Source of the DNA: Adiantum capillus-veneris
Lineage: Eukaryota > Streptophyta > Polypodiopsida > Polypodiales > Pteridaceae
Direction of reading: 5' to 3'
Assembly: GCA_014529385.2 (NCBI GenBank)
Contig: CM043955.1
Coordinates: 134,860,108 to 134,924,107 of the forward strand
Length of the DNA stretch: 64,000 nt
Under the pieces are notes generated by a model, which did no database searches, had not been told where the DNA came from, and worked only from the letters and a program-made list of their open reading frames with translations. How positions within the stretch are numbered: position 1 is the first letter of the stretch; each line of letters begins with the position of its first letter. Position numbers and translations under genes: made by a program. Positions 43,310 through 54,869 of the stretch are shown here, piece by piece.

Positions 43310-43780
43310 GGAGAGACATACCCAGAGTCAGTTTACAGGTTTTTTCATACCAGAGCACAGAGACGAGAGCAGCCAGATAGCGGAGATACAAACCATATCA
43401 TCAATAGAGGCATACTCAGTGATCGGGCAGCTGAGATTGGGAGATCAAGGAGACGCAGGATGAGAGGCCGCTCTTCCAGACGAAAGAGACTACCACAGCA
43501 AAGCAGACTTATCTTGGCGAGACATGGGAGCCGTCTTGTGCAAACCCTCTTTGTGGACGATATTGATACCATTCGGCATCGACCCATGCGAGCCTTTGAT
43601 CTTTGACACCTCCCTAGATACTTACCCACTGAGTTTATCATTCTCTTTATTGTTATTTTGTACACACTTTTACTGTTTCACACATACTTTGTGTCAGATC
43701 CACCAAGATTGTATCAGTTTCTGGTCTCATAGGTCACTATGGCCTTTTGAAGACGTTAATATAACATTTCATTTCATTTC

Positions 43781-43840
<60 letters not shown>
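43310..43840 (+). mobile_element. LINE copy P1, 3' end with (CT)n tail
   Basis: Contains the basic C-terminus (SDRAAEIGRSRRRRMRGR, LPQQSRLILARHGSRL), the 3' UTR and the tail AGACGTTAATATAACATTTC, then TTTCA repeats and (CT)n to 43840. 5'-truncated. With M2 it forms an inverted pair. Confidence 0.75.
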
Positions 43841-43843
<3 letters not shown>

Positions 43844-45128
43844 GGCTCATTAGAGCCAAGGCATCAGTACCACGGGCCATTATCCGAGCAGAGCTGGCGG
43901 CCCCCCCACTAGTGGTGGAGGCACTCACCAGATCAGTCTCCTTTATAAACCGCACATGGGAACTTCCCAGACACAGATATGCTCGCATAGCACTTGAGTC
44001 CTCTTGACAGTTAGCCATACAAGGAGATACAACATGCTGGTATGGGGAGATGACATCATGGTTTCAGGCGCATGGGTTCAGCATAGACAGGCTGCCACCA
44101 TTCCAGTACTCATTGGATGCACCATCTCTCATTCTTACACAGTCGGAGATCACCAACCTCATCCGCAAAGACTTGACCCAGCTAGACCCTAGGAGGACAT
44201 GGATACAACCAGCACAAGAATTGGGCACGAAGATGGTTTTCTACAGAGACCACCTTCTCCAGCTTAAGGAAGATGGTTTTGTGAAGAGACCCAGATACAT
44301 GGATACCCACTTGTCTCATGGGATACGATGTGCTATTGGCCAGTTACGCACATCGTCTCACCAACTGCGGATTGAAACTGGGAGATACAACGGAATACCA
44401 GCTGAGGCCAGGACATGCCCCTTGTGTGACATGGAACCTGAGACAGAGCTGCATTATACATGCTGCTGCCCCGTCTACTACGACATATGAGGCCGCTTCC
44501 ATTGCTTGTTCAGAGAGGGTTTTGGACCACTCTCAAGAGTAATGGGATACGAAGATCAGAGATGCCTGGGTTTGTTCTTGCTCGAGTTGCGCAGACACAG
44601 AGAGAGCCTGATGAATGGCGAGGCTAACCAGTCTCAAAGACGGATCATGGACTTCTTCAGAGCAGACACGGGTCAGCCGCAAGAGACACTCCCACAGCAG
44701 AGCTCCCCCTCGTCTCACACCAGAGGCACACTGATCGACCGAGCGATTGAACTGGGGAAATCCAGGCGCCCACGACTGCGAAGGACTACACAGCATCGAC
44801 GGAGGCTACGTCAAAAGATTCGGAGCACGCTGGCCAGGCATGCACGACGCCTGGCCAGACTACTACCATAGAGGAAATTGATGAGATTCGCCAACGACCG
44901 ATGCTAGATCTTTTGTGATTCAGCTATCCCAACAAGCCGCCCATTTTTGCTTAGTTTTTTGCTTAGCTCACATCGACCAATCTAGGATCCCATAGTCTAT
45001 ATCTTTGTTTTGTACTGTTGTTAGGTTATTTTGTTACTCTGACTTTGTATCAGATACACCACCTTGTAACTTCCTGGTCTCATAGGTCACTATGGCCTTT
45101 TGAAGACGTTAATATAACATTTCATTTC
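43841..45128 (+). mobile_element. LINE copy P2, 5'-truncated, starts in P1 tail
   Basis: Begins right after the (CT)n of P1 in the C-terminal domain (SRLIRAKASVPRAIIRAELA in P3 terms) and ends with the family tail ACGTTAATATAACATTTCAT at 45128. No (CT)n of its own; copy P3 starts at once. Confidence 0.8.
43858..44871 (+). pseudogene. LINE P2 C-terminal domain
   Basis: Aligns with the C-terminal domain of M1 and P3: AIQGDTTCWYGEMTSWFQAH, YMDTHLSHGIRCAIGQLRTS, finger CPLCDMEPETELHYTCCC, and the basic tail RGTLIDRAIELGKSRRPRLR ending RLARLLP. Two nonsense codons interrupt it: a TGA near 44008 and a TGA at about 44488, just after the finger. Confidence 0.8.
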
Positions 45129-45567
45129 TCACCCAGCCAGCCCCACCCTCCCCCTCGCGCTGCACCTTTCGCCCCCCCATCGCGCTGCCCCTGTTTCTCT
45201 ACATCAATCACGCTGCCCTGCATTTCCTGCTTTCCTGCATTCCCTGCATTCCCCCCCCCCGCGGCAGGTACAGGTCCGACAGTCAATCTGCAACAGGGAA
45301 TTTCGAAACTTACAAATTTTCACAATTCTCAGAAATCACACTGCAAGGAATTTCCAGAAATGGAAAAATTTCCATTTTCAAATATTTAGAAATTCTCAGA
45401 GTTTGCAGGCAGAAACTGAAGAAAATTTTAAAAAAATCAGATTGCAGACTGTTTTGCAGAAATTGCAAGGGTACGCAAAATGTATGTTTGATGCGGGAGG
45501 AAATGTATGCATAGTGTGGAAACATAAGTGCGCATAGTGGCTCTCGTTTTCCTGGCGGCGATTAAGC

Positions 45568-46434
45568 ATGAGGAAGCAGAATGATAAGAATGACCCCTTA
45601 GAGGATGCCATTCAAAAGTGCAAAGAGGAAATGACGGAGACCATTACCAAGATGAACCGCAACCTATTGGGCACAATAAAAATGCTCGAAGGACGCGTGT
45701 TGATCCAAGAAAGTAAGATAAATGCACTGGAAGATCGTGTGACGGCTCAGGATGAAGAGATTGCGTCACTCAAGAAAGATCTCGCTGAAGCAGCACGATC
45801 AAGAAACACACTGGAAGAGGGCGAATTGTAACCCTCAGTAGTCGAAGAAATCAGATCAAGGAGCAAGTACAGGCCATCAAAGGGGAGAAGAGTCTTGGAT
45901 AGATGTTATTACAAAGACTCAACAGAAGGCAGATGAAGTCGAGAAATGGATCGAGGTTGCCAAGAAAGGAAAAGGCAAGGAAATAACGTCCACGCCCACA
46001 CCCACTATTATTAATCTGACACTAGAGGAGGAGCAAAGAAGACGTGTGCGCGCTTTACATGTGAGAATTTGCGGCCTTGAAGACAAAGATAATGTGGACG
46101 AAGAGGTAAAAGATCTCATGGGTTTGATGGGGTTCATGAGCCGATGCACACAAGAGATTGGAAAGTGGGCAACAAGAAAAATGGAAGCAATGGGGAAACC
46201 TCGAAAGAAAGGGTACTCATCCTTTGATTTCCCTCCATGGAAGTGAAGGTCTTTTTGAAGAAAAGGCCAACTCTTAAAAAGACAGGCATCTTTCTCGGGG
46301 ATGATCTTACCCTCTCACAGATCGCTCATATGCAAGGTAATGCCGGAGATTAGAGCGGCAAGGGGAAAAGGCAAGATTGCCTTTTATCGTGATGGAAGAG
46401 TGGTAATACTAGAGCGACGCTCCACATGACGGTG
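45568..46434 (+). pseudogene. LINE P3 ORF1 (coiled coil, RRM-like part, C-terminal domain)
   Basis: ATG at 45568 opens an 87-residue coiled coil (IKMLEGRVLIQESKINALED, VTAQDEEIASLKKDLAEAA). After a stop, other frames carry an RRM-like segment (LHVRICGLEDKDNVDEEVKD) and a C-terminal domain (FLKKRPTLKKTGIFLGDDLT, GKGKIAFYRDGRVVILERRS). This is the layout of L1-type ORF1 RNA-coating proteins. Two frame changes make it a pseudogene. The same C-terminal segment (KGKVSFYRDGK) is seen in copy M3 at the right window edge. Confidence 0.7.
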
Positions 46435-46454
46435 CGAGACTTATGGGACCACAC

Positions 46455-46637
46455 TCAAAGTTACCGCCTGGAATTGTAATGGATCTATGCATCTTGATGT
46501 AGGTAATGTCGGAGGATAATTTTACTAGAAGAGACATCATCCTCTACTCTGAGACACATTAGGCCCATGGGCAATCTATGCCTCACATCAGTGGATACAG
46601 ATGGAAGACAGCTTGTAGACAAGAGACGCGATCAGAG
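46455..46637 (+). pseudogene. LINE P3 endonuclease, N-terminal part
   Basis: Starts LKVTAWNCNGSM, the first motif of AP-type LINE endonucleases, then AHGQSMPHISGYRWKTACRQ. The frame is interrupted by stops and then cut at 46637 by the LTR element; it resumes at 52029 as GVAVLFREELQPLIHI. Confidence 0.7.
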
Positions 46638-47209
46638 TGTAGCACGGATAGTGTGTCGTGCTCTCTACAATGAGTGCTCCTCAGTGCAATGTGCGTAACA
46701 TCTCACTCAAAACAGAATGAAAACATAGGAAACAATAGATAAAAGCTAATCAACACAGAGACACAGCAGCAGACCAGAATATATAGACTCGACTATCTCA
46801 AAGAACCGATACAGACTCTGGCGTGGCAGCTTACTCAGCTCTAGTCCAAAACTCACGGGTACAATGGGGATGTCGAGGCTCAGATATGCAGGGATGGTGT
46901 AGACGTGTTGTGTGTATAGACTCGCTACTCTAGACGACGACGCTGGACCATATATGAAGAAGATGATATTGATGACCCAACAACTACTACTCATATGTCC
47001 CACCATGAAGAGCCACCAACCACGTCAGCCATCTAAGTCTATCTCCAAATTGAGTGGTTGCGGTGACCTGGCCACGATGTCCACTAGACCACTGTCCGTA
47101 TCCCTGCCACGTGTCACTACCAGCCAAGAGAGTCCATCCAGTGTGAACCAGACCAGACCAACTCTACTAACTGTGTGTCTTGTGAAAGTGACACTGTAGC
47201 CCAGCTACA
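46638..47209 (-). repeat. 3' LTR of gag-protease element
   Basis: 572 bp. Ends are TGTAGCACGG and CAGCTACA. Confidence 0.93.
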
Positions 47210-47480
47210 GGTTGCCCGCCACAAAATCACTCACCGTCTCGGTGAGACAAAACAGTGAGACTAGAGAGAACATTTGAAACACCAGGAAAAAACGCAGTAC
47301 ACTCTGACTGAAGAAGGTGACGTTGGAGAAATTTCGAGTTCCTAAGGAGGAAGTACCAATGAAGTAATGCCGATATTTGCAAAATATGTTGAAGAAGAAA
47401 TGCCCTGGCTAGGTAAGCTGACCAGAAAGTAGGAACTGAAGATTGCCAAGCTCGGTTTTTCTTGTTTCTGCAATTTTTTT

Positions 47481-47800
47481 TAAATAGAGGGGAAGGGTGG
47501 GTAGGGCGGGGGGTTAGGCTAGATAGGGGTGAGGGGGCTAGGGGGCCTAGATAGGGGCGAGGGGGAGATTGGGTGGGTAGGGGCGAGGGGGGACTAGATA
47601 GGGGACAGGGGTGGAAGGGGGTGGGTAGGGCCGAGAGCGGGGAGTGGATAGGGGCGAGGGTAAGAAAGAGGGTGGGTAGGGGGGGCGAGGGGTGGGTAGG
47701 AGGGGGTGAGGCCTAGGTAGGGGGCGGGGCAAGGGGATGAGGGTGAGTGGCTAGGGCGAGTGAGTGTGAGGGCGAGGGGAGGGGGTGGGTGCACATGCAC
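47481..47800 (-). repeat. C-rich (minus) / G-rich (plus) minisatellite
   Basis: + strand units such as TAGATAGGGGCGAGGGGG and GGGTGGGTAGGG. Same tract and place as 31695-32085 in the sister copy. Pro-rich ORFs here are artefacts. Confidence 0.88.
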
Positions 47801-47809
47801 AGATAGCGT

Positions 47810-48600
47810 TCCCATTCAAGGCTGGATTTTGTGGTGGTCCGATTCCTGAGAGAAGGTCCACAGAACAGTACACTATCTGGTCTTCCCACTGGTTTTTCAA
47901 ACCAGCCTTGTCCAAAATCTGTATTGCTTGATGCCTCTGTAACCTTAAATCTGTATTGCTTGATGCCTCTGTAACCTTGAATGATGCTAACCTGATCTTG
48001 TGAGAACATAACAATTTGCTCTGCATCTTGGTTAACAGCACGGGGTGGGTACAAGAGTCGTAGAAGTATCTTCCTTTTACTGGGTCTGGAGATGGTACTG
48101 CTAAAGAATGCCCTGTAGGTGAAGAGGTTACTGTGTCAAGGGTCAGAGAAACATCATGAGCAGGGAACTCATCAAGCTGAGGCTCTGTGAAGGTAAGTTC
48201 GCTAGACACAGAGGAGAGCTTATTCTTGGTCGAAGAAGTAGACACCATTGGGGCTGAAGTTTGAGGGGGTGAACTCCTGTAGATTTCTTCTTGCTTCTAT
48301 GATTCTTCATAGGCTCACCAAATTCAAAGACTTCCACCAAGGGCGCATCGGGAGTAGCTTTTGTGACCTTCAACCTTTGAGATGGCTCGGGTGGCTCATT
48401 AGGTTTAGTTACTGTGGAAACATTGGAAAAGGGTGTACCTTTAGGCAAAGAGTAATAGAGACTCCATAACAGGGCATAGATTTGGTAGCATCCAACCACT
48501 CCAACAGATCCTCGTCTGACCCATCAGGTGGAGTAGGTTGTTCCAATTCAAGGATGGTTGCTAGGGACAAAGAACTATGTTGCACGACGGGATCCATGCC
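47810..48600 (-). other. Region after protease, no pol domain
   Basis: Short frames only (48499-48143 and 48248-47751), with no integrase or RT motif. It contains two copies of a 35-bp segment (GGTTACAGAGGCATCAAGCA type, minus strand) near 47925-47985. Confidence 0.55.
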
Positions 48601-48605
48601 TCCCT

Positions 48606-49124
48606 CTAGGCGAATGGGTTGCATCGGGGAGGCAAAGTATGTATCCACATGGCATTATTTCCCCAATCATGAAGTGCTTTAGTGTGTCGCAGCCATGGTC
48701 TACCGATGAGCAAGGGAAATCCGCCCTCAACCTGGGGAAGACGAACCACAACAAAATCCAAGTTAAAAGTAAAGTCTTGTACCTGCAGAGGCACATTGTC
48801 CATTATGCCCACTGGGTAGACTGTCCGTTGGTCGGCCAATGTAACTGTGAAGGGAGCAGGGCGAGTAGGCTGTAGACATAGAGCTAACATAGTGAACTCG
48901 GGCATCAGGTTGATGCCAGATCCACCATCCACTATCACTCCTGAGAATTGCCGATCCAAGACGGACACTGTCAAGCGAGGGCTTCTATAATCAGTGAGGG
49001 GAGCAACGGGATTGGATATCATATAGGACTCTGATGGTCGCAGTGGGAGGTGCCCGCCCACTAGGACCTGCTTCGGGGTAAAGGGATTGAATAACTGCAA
49101 GGGTGTCACTTCTGAAACTCGCAT
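48606..49124 (-). pseudogene. Retroviral-type aspartic protease
   Basis: Cleaves the gag polyprotein. SYMISNPVAPLTDYRSPRLT precedes the active-site strand VIVDGGSGINLMPEFTMLAL, in which the usual D-T/S-G is DGG. The flap region (VTLADQRTVYPVGIMDNVPL) and the second ILG-like motif (FPLLIGRPWLRHTKALHDWG) are present, so the fold is complete. It overlaps the preceding ORF in another frame. Confidence 0.82.
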
Positions 49125-50085
49125 CTAGCCGCAGCATGTCATAGAGGGATACTTGTTGGAAGGTGTTCTTCAAGACTGTCTCTGTTGTAAGCTTTTCTTG
49201 TTCTACAGGTGGTTTCTCTGGTACCTTGATCTTCTGTAGATCTAAAACTGCTTCCACGAAAGCTTCATCAATATCAGAGAGCAAAGATTTGGATTCTTTC
49301 TTGGCACTGGGGGATGACTTGTCAACAGTTGAAGGCAGGGTATCCACTATTGTGAGAATGTGTGAGAGAGTTGAACTTGCTGGAATGCTAAGACCGAGAG
49401 CAGCTCTCTGGGCCCGAGTGAGGACACCAGATGGCTCCTCTACCAACTGCAACTTATTTTGGGGGGTAACCACGTGGGTAGAAGGGGTCGGCTGAGGAAC
49501 GGTGCGAACTGTTATCAGATTGAGCTTGGGAAAGGTAAACTCATTCTGGCTTTGACTTGGGTTCGAAGCCGTGGATGCACGAAGTTTAGAGCGATCCTTA
49601 CTGTAGTGATCCTTCGTTTCAGGGCAATGACGACAGGGAGGGCACCCTTCGGGCAGAGGGCATTTTCTTTGGTAATGACCGTATTCTCGTATCTGTAGCA
49701 CAAAATGGGCCGATTCAATGGGCGAGGCGGTCCTTGCTCCTGGTGCACGGAGTGGAGGTGGAGGCATAGAAGCTTTGAAGCGATGAGGGAGCATGGGTAT
49801 GATAAAAGCTTTCAGAGGGAAAAGTGCTCTCCATACCTTCCATAGGAGGTCTGTCAACAAAGGTGGCATATGGTGTAGATGGCCACAGGGAGAAACCATG
49901 TTGGATGTAGGTGCTGGCCCTTGTCGAAGAGTAGGACCAAGACTTTGTTGTATTTGTCGCAATCCCTTGAGGTAGTAGCAGTCCTTGTCCTCATGTCCAG
50001 ACTTTTCACAGAAGTGGCAGTAAGCTCGAAGTGGGCAGTCTTGAGGAGGATGCCCTGGAGAGCGACAGGAGGAACACCACACCAT
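48991..50085 (-). pseudogene. Gag nucleocapsid with CCHC knuckles
   Basis: 364-codon ORF. Knuckles: CSSCRSPGHPPQDC, CHFCEKSGHEDKDC, a third with the first Cys out of frame (EYGHYQRKC), and CRHCPETKDHYSKD with the last Cys changed. A long linker (FTFPKLNLITVRTVPQPTPS, VLTRAQRAALGLSIPASSTL) follows, then ADSIDEAF-like acidic sequence (LLSDIDEAFVEAVLDLQKIK). The linker leads to the protease in another frame. Confidence 0.82.
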
Positions 50086-50154
50086 CGGCGGCTTAGTGTC
50101 TTGCTGTGCCCGAAGCTCTTCTAGCTCTCGCTTGATTTGTTCTAAAGCCTCTTA

Positions 50155-51002
50155 CTATGGAGATTTTTCCGGTCTAAGAGAGAAGGACCTCTCCTCTTGA
50201 AGTGCTCTTTGTAACTTCAGTTCTTCTAACTCCTTACGTAAAGACAGCAAGGAGTCTAAGGGATTTTCCGTGAGTGCTGAGACAGTCTCCACATGAAGGG
50301 GGTCCTTGAATAGCCTCCTTGCTCCTTCTATCCTGGTAGCGGCCGCTATAAACTCCTCCAGAGATGCTTCATGTCGAAGACTTTTGCGTAGTTTCTGCTG
50401 AGATGTCTTTGGAAGAGCTTTCTCTACCCACTTCTTGACCATAAATTCCCCTGGTTGCTGAGGAAGCTTGGCAACCAGAGACTTGGTTTTAGTCATGAGT
50501 TCTGCAAAAGTCTCCTCTGGCTGGAGCACCATGTTGGCCAACTCATCCAAAACCTTTTCCTGGAAGTCACCTGGCTTGAATGCTGCACAGAATTGTTGTC
50601 TTAAATCTGCTCAAGTTGCAAAATGGTTCTCTACAAACTGACTGTACCACTTGTCTGCTAAGCCATCCAAGGTATAGATGGAAAGAGTACCAAATAAGCA
50701 TCTTCTCTATTAAGACCACGACCTCTACAGAGAGATACAAACCTCCTTGCATGGTCGTCTGCATCTTCTGAGAAGAGTCCCTTGAAAGTAGGAAACTTGA
50801 TGTTTACCTTGGCCAAAACACTGGTCAATGCCTCCATGGCCTCTTGCTCAGGAGCCCGTTGCTCAATAGGTTGCTGTAACAAAATGGGAGAGAGATTTAC
50901 TAGGGAAGGTGACCTGGAAGATGTAGAACTGGATGGAGGAATGGATGATGCCGTATGTGGAGGTACGGGTGATGAGGTCGGTGGACTTCTACTAGGTACC
51001 AA
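50155..51002 (-). pseudogene. Gag capsid of gag-protease element
   Basis: ATG at 51002 with a Ser/Pro-rich N-terminus, then MEALTSVLAKVNIKFPTFKG and HARRFVSLCRGRGLNREDAY. After a frameshift near 50660, the 50550-50155 frame gives LQPEETFAELMTKTKSLVAK, LPKTSQQKLRKSLRHEASLE and a coiled segment (LRKELEELKLQRALQEERSF). Retrotrans_gag-type capsid of the virus-like particle. Confidence 0.82.
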
Positions 51003-51089
51003 GGGTTAATGCCTTCTGTGGTAGTACTTCAGAGGACTCACTAGTGCGCTTTGACGCTCTAATGACCGCCTTGTATGTGTCATGCAGTA

Positions 51090-51330
51090 ACCACAAACCC
51101 AACCAAGCTTTGGGCACGAAAACTTTCAACTGGCTGAACACCGGTCTAGACTCCTCTAGACCAGGGCGAGTGACTAGACCACCTATCTGGACCAGGGACG
51201 AGGAAGGACTAGACCAGGACGAGAGCTGGTTGGACCAGGGCGAGAGAGGACCAGACCAGCAGGGCGAGGGACTAGGTCACCTAGACTAAGCTGTCTAGGT
51301 GAAACTGGACCAGACTAGCAGGCTGCACTG
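51090..51330 (-). repeat. Leader repeats (GGTCTAG/ACCAGGGCGAG)
   Basis: Degenerate tandem ACCAGGGCGAGAG and GACTAG units on the + strand between LTR and gag; the same kind of repeat occurs in the leader remnant at 36995-37215. Confidence 0.7.
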
Positions 51331-51445
51331 TGCAAGGCAAAGTAGACGAGGCTAGGTAAAAACCAGCTAGCTCCTCGATTTGTACCTCAACAGAGAGTGA
51401 GACTTCAGTTGAGGTCCCACCGGGCGTGCCAAAAATGAGAGCACC

Positions 51446-52023
51446 TGTAGCGCGGATAGTGTGTCGTGCTCTCTACAGTGGGTGCTCCTCAGTGCAATGT
51501 GCGTGGCATCTCACTCAAAACAGAATGAAAACACAAGAAACAATAGATAAAAGCTAATCAACACAGAGACACAGCAACAGACAAGAACATATGGACTCGA
51601 CTATCTCAAACAACCAATATAGACTCTGGCGTGGCAGCACACTCAGCTCCAACCCAGAACTCACGGGTACAATGGGGGTGTCGAGGCTCAGATGTGCAGG
51701 GATGGTGCAAACGTGCTCTGTATAGACTCACTACTCTAGACGACAATGCTGGACCATATATGAAGAAGCTGATACTGATGACCCAACAACTACTACTCAT
51801 ATGTCCCACCATGAAGAGCCACCAACGGCTCATAAATGTCAGCCATCTAAGTCTATCTCCAAACTAAGTGGTGGCGGTGACCTGGCCACGATGTCCACTA
51901 GACCACCGTTCGTATCCCTGCCACGTGTCACTGCAAGCCCAAAGAGTCCGTCCAGTGTGAACCAGACCAAACCAACTGTACTAACTGTGTGTCCTGTGAA
52001 AGTGACACTGTAGCCTTGCTACA
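51446..52023 (-). repeat. 5' LTR of gag-protease element
   Basis: 578 bp, clearly alignable with 46638-47209 end to end. Confidence 0.93.
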
Positions 52024-52028
52024 CAGAG

Positions 52029-52786
52029 CACAGAGGACGGGGCTCACGGGGAGTGGCAGTGTTATTTAGAGAGGAGTTGCAGCCATTGATACATATAGCC
52101 CGCAGGTATGTGTAGGCTAGGTACATGTGGGTGAGATTGAGAGCAAAGATAGGCAGATATTTTTACATTGCTATTTGCTACTTTCCCCCGAGTAGTCAGT
52201 CTATGCATCACCCAGAGGACAGTCCCCCTTCTCTATTTTGGATGATGACATATGGGAGTTCTCTAGAGATGGTGACATTATCATTCTAGGGGACTTCAAC
52301 GCTAGGACTGCCCATCACCAGACAATATTTTATGATACTTCAGAGGAGATGCTGAGAGAGCTAGATGTTGTAGAGACGGGCCTATCTAGACTATCACGGG
52401 ATGTGGAATATACTGAGTATGGGCGACACTTGATAGACATGGGTACTGCACATGGATTGGCCATCTTGAATGGCCTACAGAGATTTCCCGATGTTGGAGG
52501 TTTCACATGCTTTCCACACAGACATGGAGCCAGCACAGTGGATTATGTCATGGCACAGTCGAGACTCATCTCTAGTATCCAGGATCTCACAGCTGGGCCT
52601 AGACCGGTTGCGGTGGCAGTGGATCATGCTTTTGTGTCGTTGACCATCTCCTTCCAGTTCAGTGTAGCACATAGGCCACGGGTAGCAGTCCCTACTCGCT
52701 ACACCTTCACGCGGGAGACGGATTCTGTATACATAGATGGGATCTACAGACGCCTACCCACTGAGGAGCCAGGGCGACCTCTGTAG
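52029..52786 (+). pseudogene. LINE P3 endonuclease, main part
   Basis: Continues from 46637 beyond the LTR insertion. Motifs: YFYIAICYFPP, ILGDFNARTAHHQ, FTCFPHRHGASTVDYVM, and VAVDHAFV with the final Asp-His pair. A 182-codon ORF is open from 52238. Nicks target DNA for priming. Confidence 0.8.
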
Positions 52787-53300
52787 GAGCTTACTACTAT
52801 ACTGACACAAACATTACATGATGTAGCAGCAGAGGCACACCCACACACCCAGCCTGCGTAGAGACGACGTTCAGGGAGCATGCCTCAGAACAGCTGGTAT
52901 GATGAGGAATGCTACCAGACTAGAGCTAGACTTTAGAGGGAGGTGATTTTAGGGGACATCACTCACAAACAGTCACAGATTGACTTCCGACGCCTAGTAC
53001 GGCCGAAGAAGAGGGCATTTTTGGCTCAACTAGAGCAGGATCTATACCAGCTATTCTTGAGCCAGGACTTGCATGAGGCGTGGCGGCTCTTTCATGAGGG
53101 GTCCCCCCCCCCCCCTGCCATTACCTCTACAGAGACCTGGGGTCGGTACGCGTCATCTTTGTACACAGTACCTGGATAGCCGCCCCTTCTCGACCCCCCT
53201 CAATCCATGCCCACACACATGTGCTTTTTTCACCACTGAGACGGTGAAGAAGGCCATTGACAGGATGAGGACTGGGAGAGCATATGATCATGATGGCTTA

Positions 53301-53535
53301 TGCTAAGTATGTCAAGCCCGTGGGCACAGCCTATAGCAGGCAGTCCCAGTTTGCATGGTTATTTGTTGCATGGCAAGTATGCCTTATATGTAAAAGGTTT
53401 TACTCAATCAAAATATAGCGTGTTCTTTTGTTGCTTCTCTATGTATCGAATCTCTCTCTCCTTCTTTCTCGTCCTGCTGCACCGGCACGCCATGGCTCCC
53501 CAAAGGCTGCATCCTCCATAGCTTTTTTCCCTACA
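53301..53535 (+). repeat. 5' LTR of 1.56-kb element
   Basis: 235 bp, about ten differences from the 3' LTR by eye. Confidence 0.93.
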
Positions 53536-53537
53536 AC

Positions 53538-53549
53538 TGGTATCAGAGC
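53538..53549 (+). other. Primer-binding site, tRNA-iMet
   Basis: TGGTATCAGAGC, two bases after the LTR. Confidence 0.92.
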
Positions 53550-53938
53550 CAAGTTCGACTCTGCTCGCGTGGGAGCAACCCCCTTACAGCGGGAGGAAGC
53601 ATCGTCAACCTGCAAATTTTTTCCCGCAATTAACAGTAGGAGGATCACCCTGGCTTACTCGTGCTTTTTTGATTCTTCAACGTTTGCCAATTTGGCCTCT
53701 ACAGCCCGCCCTAAGCGCATACCTACTTCACGCTGTCGTCAAATTTTGCTACAGAGAACGCAGAAGACAGTTTTTTTTGTGTTCACATTTTAAAAGAGGC
53801 CACCATTTTAAGTTTTCAAGTGGGGAGTCACACCCTCCGACTCCGCACTCGGTGCTCGATACTTGATTTGCAGCAGGAGGCAGAAGGAGAATTCGCGAGG
53901 AGTGTTCGCAGCATATCAAAAGGCACTACAATCCACTT

Positions 53939-54247
53939 ATGGATTGCAAGCTAGATGCTGCCACAAAGATTTTTAAAGAAAAGACAGATGATGATTATCG
54001 AATAAACATGACAGTAGATGTGGTTCAAGTAAAGCAGAGACATACGGCCCCGGAAATTGTAAAGAATTATCGACGTGGTTATCCAATCATTGTTAAGCTG
54101 CAAATTCTCGAGGAAGTCAAAGACCGATACTTTAAAGAACTCCTTCAAAATTGCGGTACCAGTTTCACCAACTATCTTCGTCCGTTTAGTGTCATAGATC
54201 TATGCTTTTGTCTATTGTCAACATCATTATCCAAAGCCTTGTTTTAG
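53939..54247 (+). CDS. Unidentified ORF inside 1.56-kb LTR element
   Basis: 102 codons, charged at the start (KLDAATKIFKEKTDDDYRIN, IVKLQILEEVKDRYFKELLQ) and hydrophobic at the end. The frame extends upstream of the Met (RIREECSQHIKRHYNPL). It does not resemble gag. It may be a captured host-gene fragment; the source is not recognised. Confidence 0.35.
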   Translation: MDCKLDAATKIFKEKTDDDYRINMTVDVVQVKQRHTAPEIVKNYRRGYPIIVKLQILEEVKDRYFKELLQNCGTSFTNYLRPFSVIDLCFCLLSTSLSKALF

Positions 54248-54630
54248 ATTATCTATTGTTAGTTATTGTCATGCTTGTCACTTATCATCATATCAAATTT
54301 GTACGGGTTATAGACACTGCCACACAGATCAGTGGTAAGACCTCCCAATTTTTGTCAATTCTCAGCCTGTTTTTATCACTTCTCATGAGGTTACTGGGTA
54401 CACCTTAAACCCAAGGTTTGGCAGTGAACCAAAAACTCCATTTTTGGTAGCTAATTTTTGACCTACACCCTATCTGTTCAAGGGGGGGGGTTCTAATGAC
54501 ATAGCACCAAGTTATGGATACACCAGAAATCCTTGGTTGTGAAAGAACCTAAAACTCACGGTTGACGAGTACACCAAAAAATCGAGGTATCATGAGAGTG
54601 GTCTGTCTAGTTCGGGCTTGAGGGGGGGAC

Positions 54631-54864
54631 TGTTACGTATGTCAAGCCCGTGGACACAGCCTATAGCAGGTAGTCCCAGTTTGCATGGTTATTTATTGCA
54701 TGGCAAGTATGCCTTATATGTAAAAGGTTTTACTCAATCAAAATATAGCGTGTTCTTTGGTTGCTTCTCTGTGTATCGAATCTTCTCTCTTTCTTTCTCG
54801 TCCTGCTGCACCGGCACGCCATGGCTCCCCAAAGGCTGCATCCTCTATAGCTTTTTTCCCTACA
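54631..54864 (+). repeat. 3' LTR of 1.56-kb element
   Basis: 234 bp, TGTTACGTATG...CCCTACA. Confidence 0.93.
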
Positions 54865-54869
54865 GCTTA

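Larger units (their letters stand above)
46638..52023 (-). mobile_element. Gag-protease LTR element without pol (5.39 kb)
   Basis: LTRs 46638-47209 and 51446-52023 (TGTAGC...GCTACA). Target duplication CAGAG is at 46633-46637 and 52024-52028. Minus orientation from gag. Internal order: leader with GGTCTAG-type repeats, gag, four CCHC-type knuckles, aspartic protease, an unassigned stretch (48600-47810), a C-rich minisatellite (47800-47481) and the 3' LTR. No integrase, RT or RNase H. The leader motif TTGGCACGCCCGGTGGGACC recalls plant Ty3/gypsy leaders, but the lineage is uncertain. Inserted in the endonuclease of LINE P3. Confidence 0.92.
53301..54864 (+). mobile_element. Short non-autonomous LTR element (1.56 kb)
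   Basis: LTRs 53301-53535 and 54631-54864. Target duplication GCTTA is at 53296-53300 and 54865-54869. iMet primer site TGGTATCAGAGC at 53538-53549; polypurine tract GAGGGGGGGAC at about 54620-54630. Internal region about 1.1 kb with no gag, protease or pol. It disrupts the RT-region frame of LINE P3 after the DHDGL codons. Size falls between TRIM and LARD elements. Confidence 0.93.
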
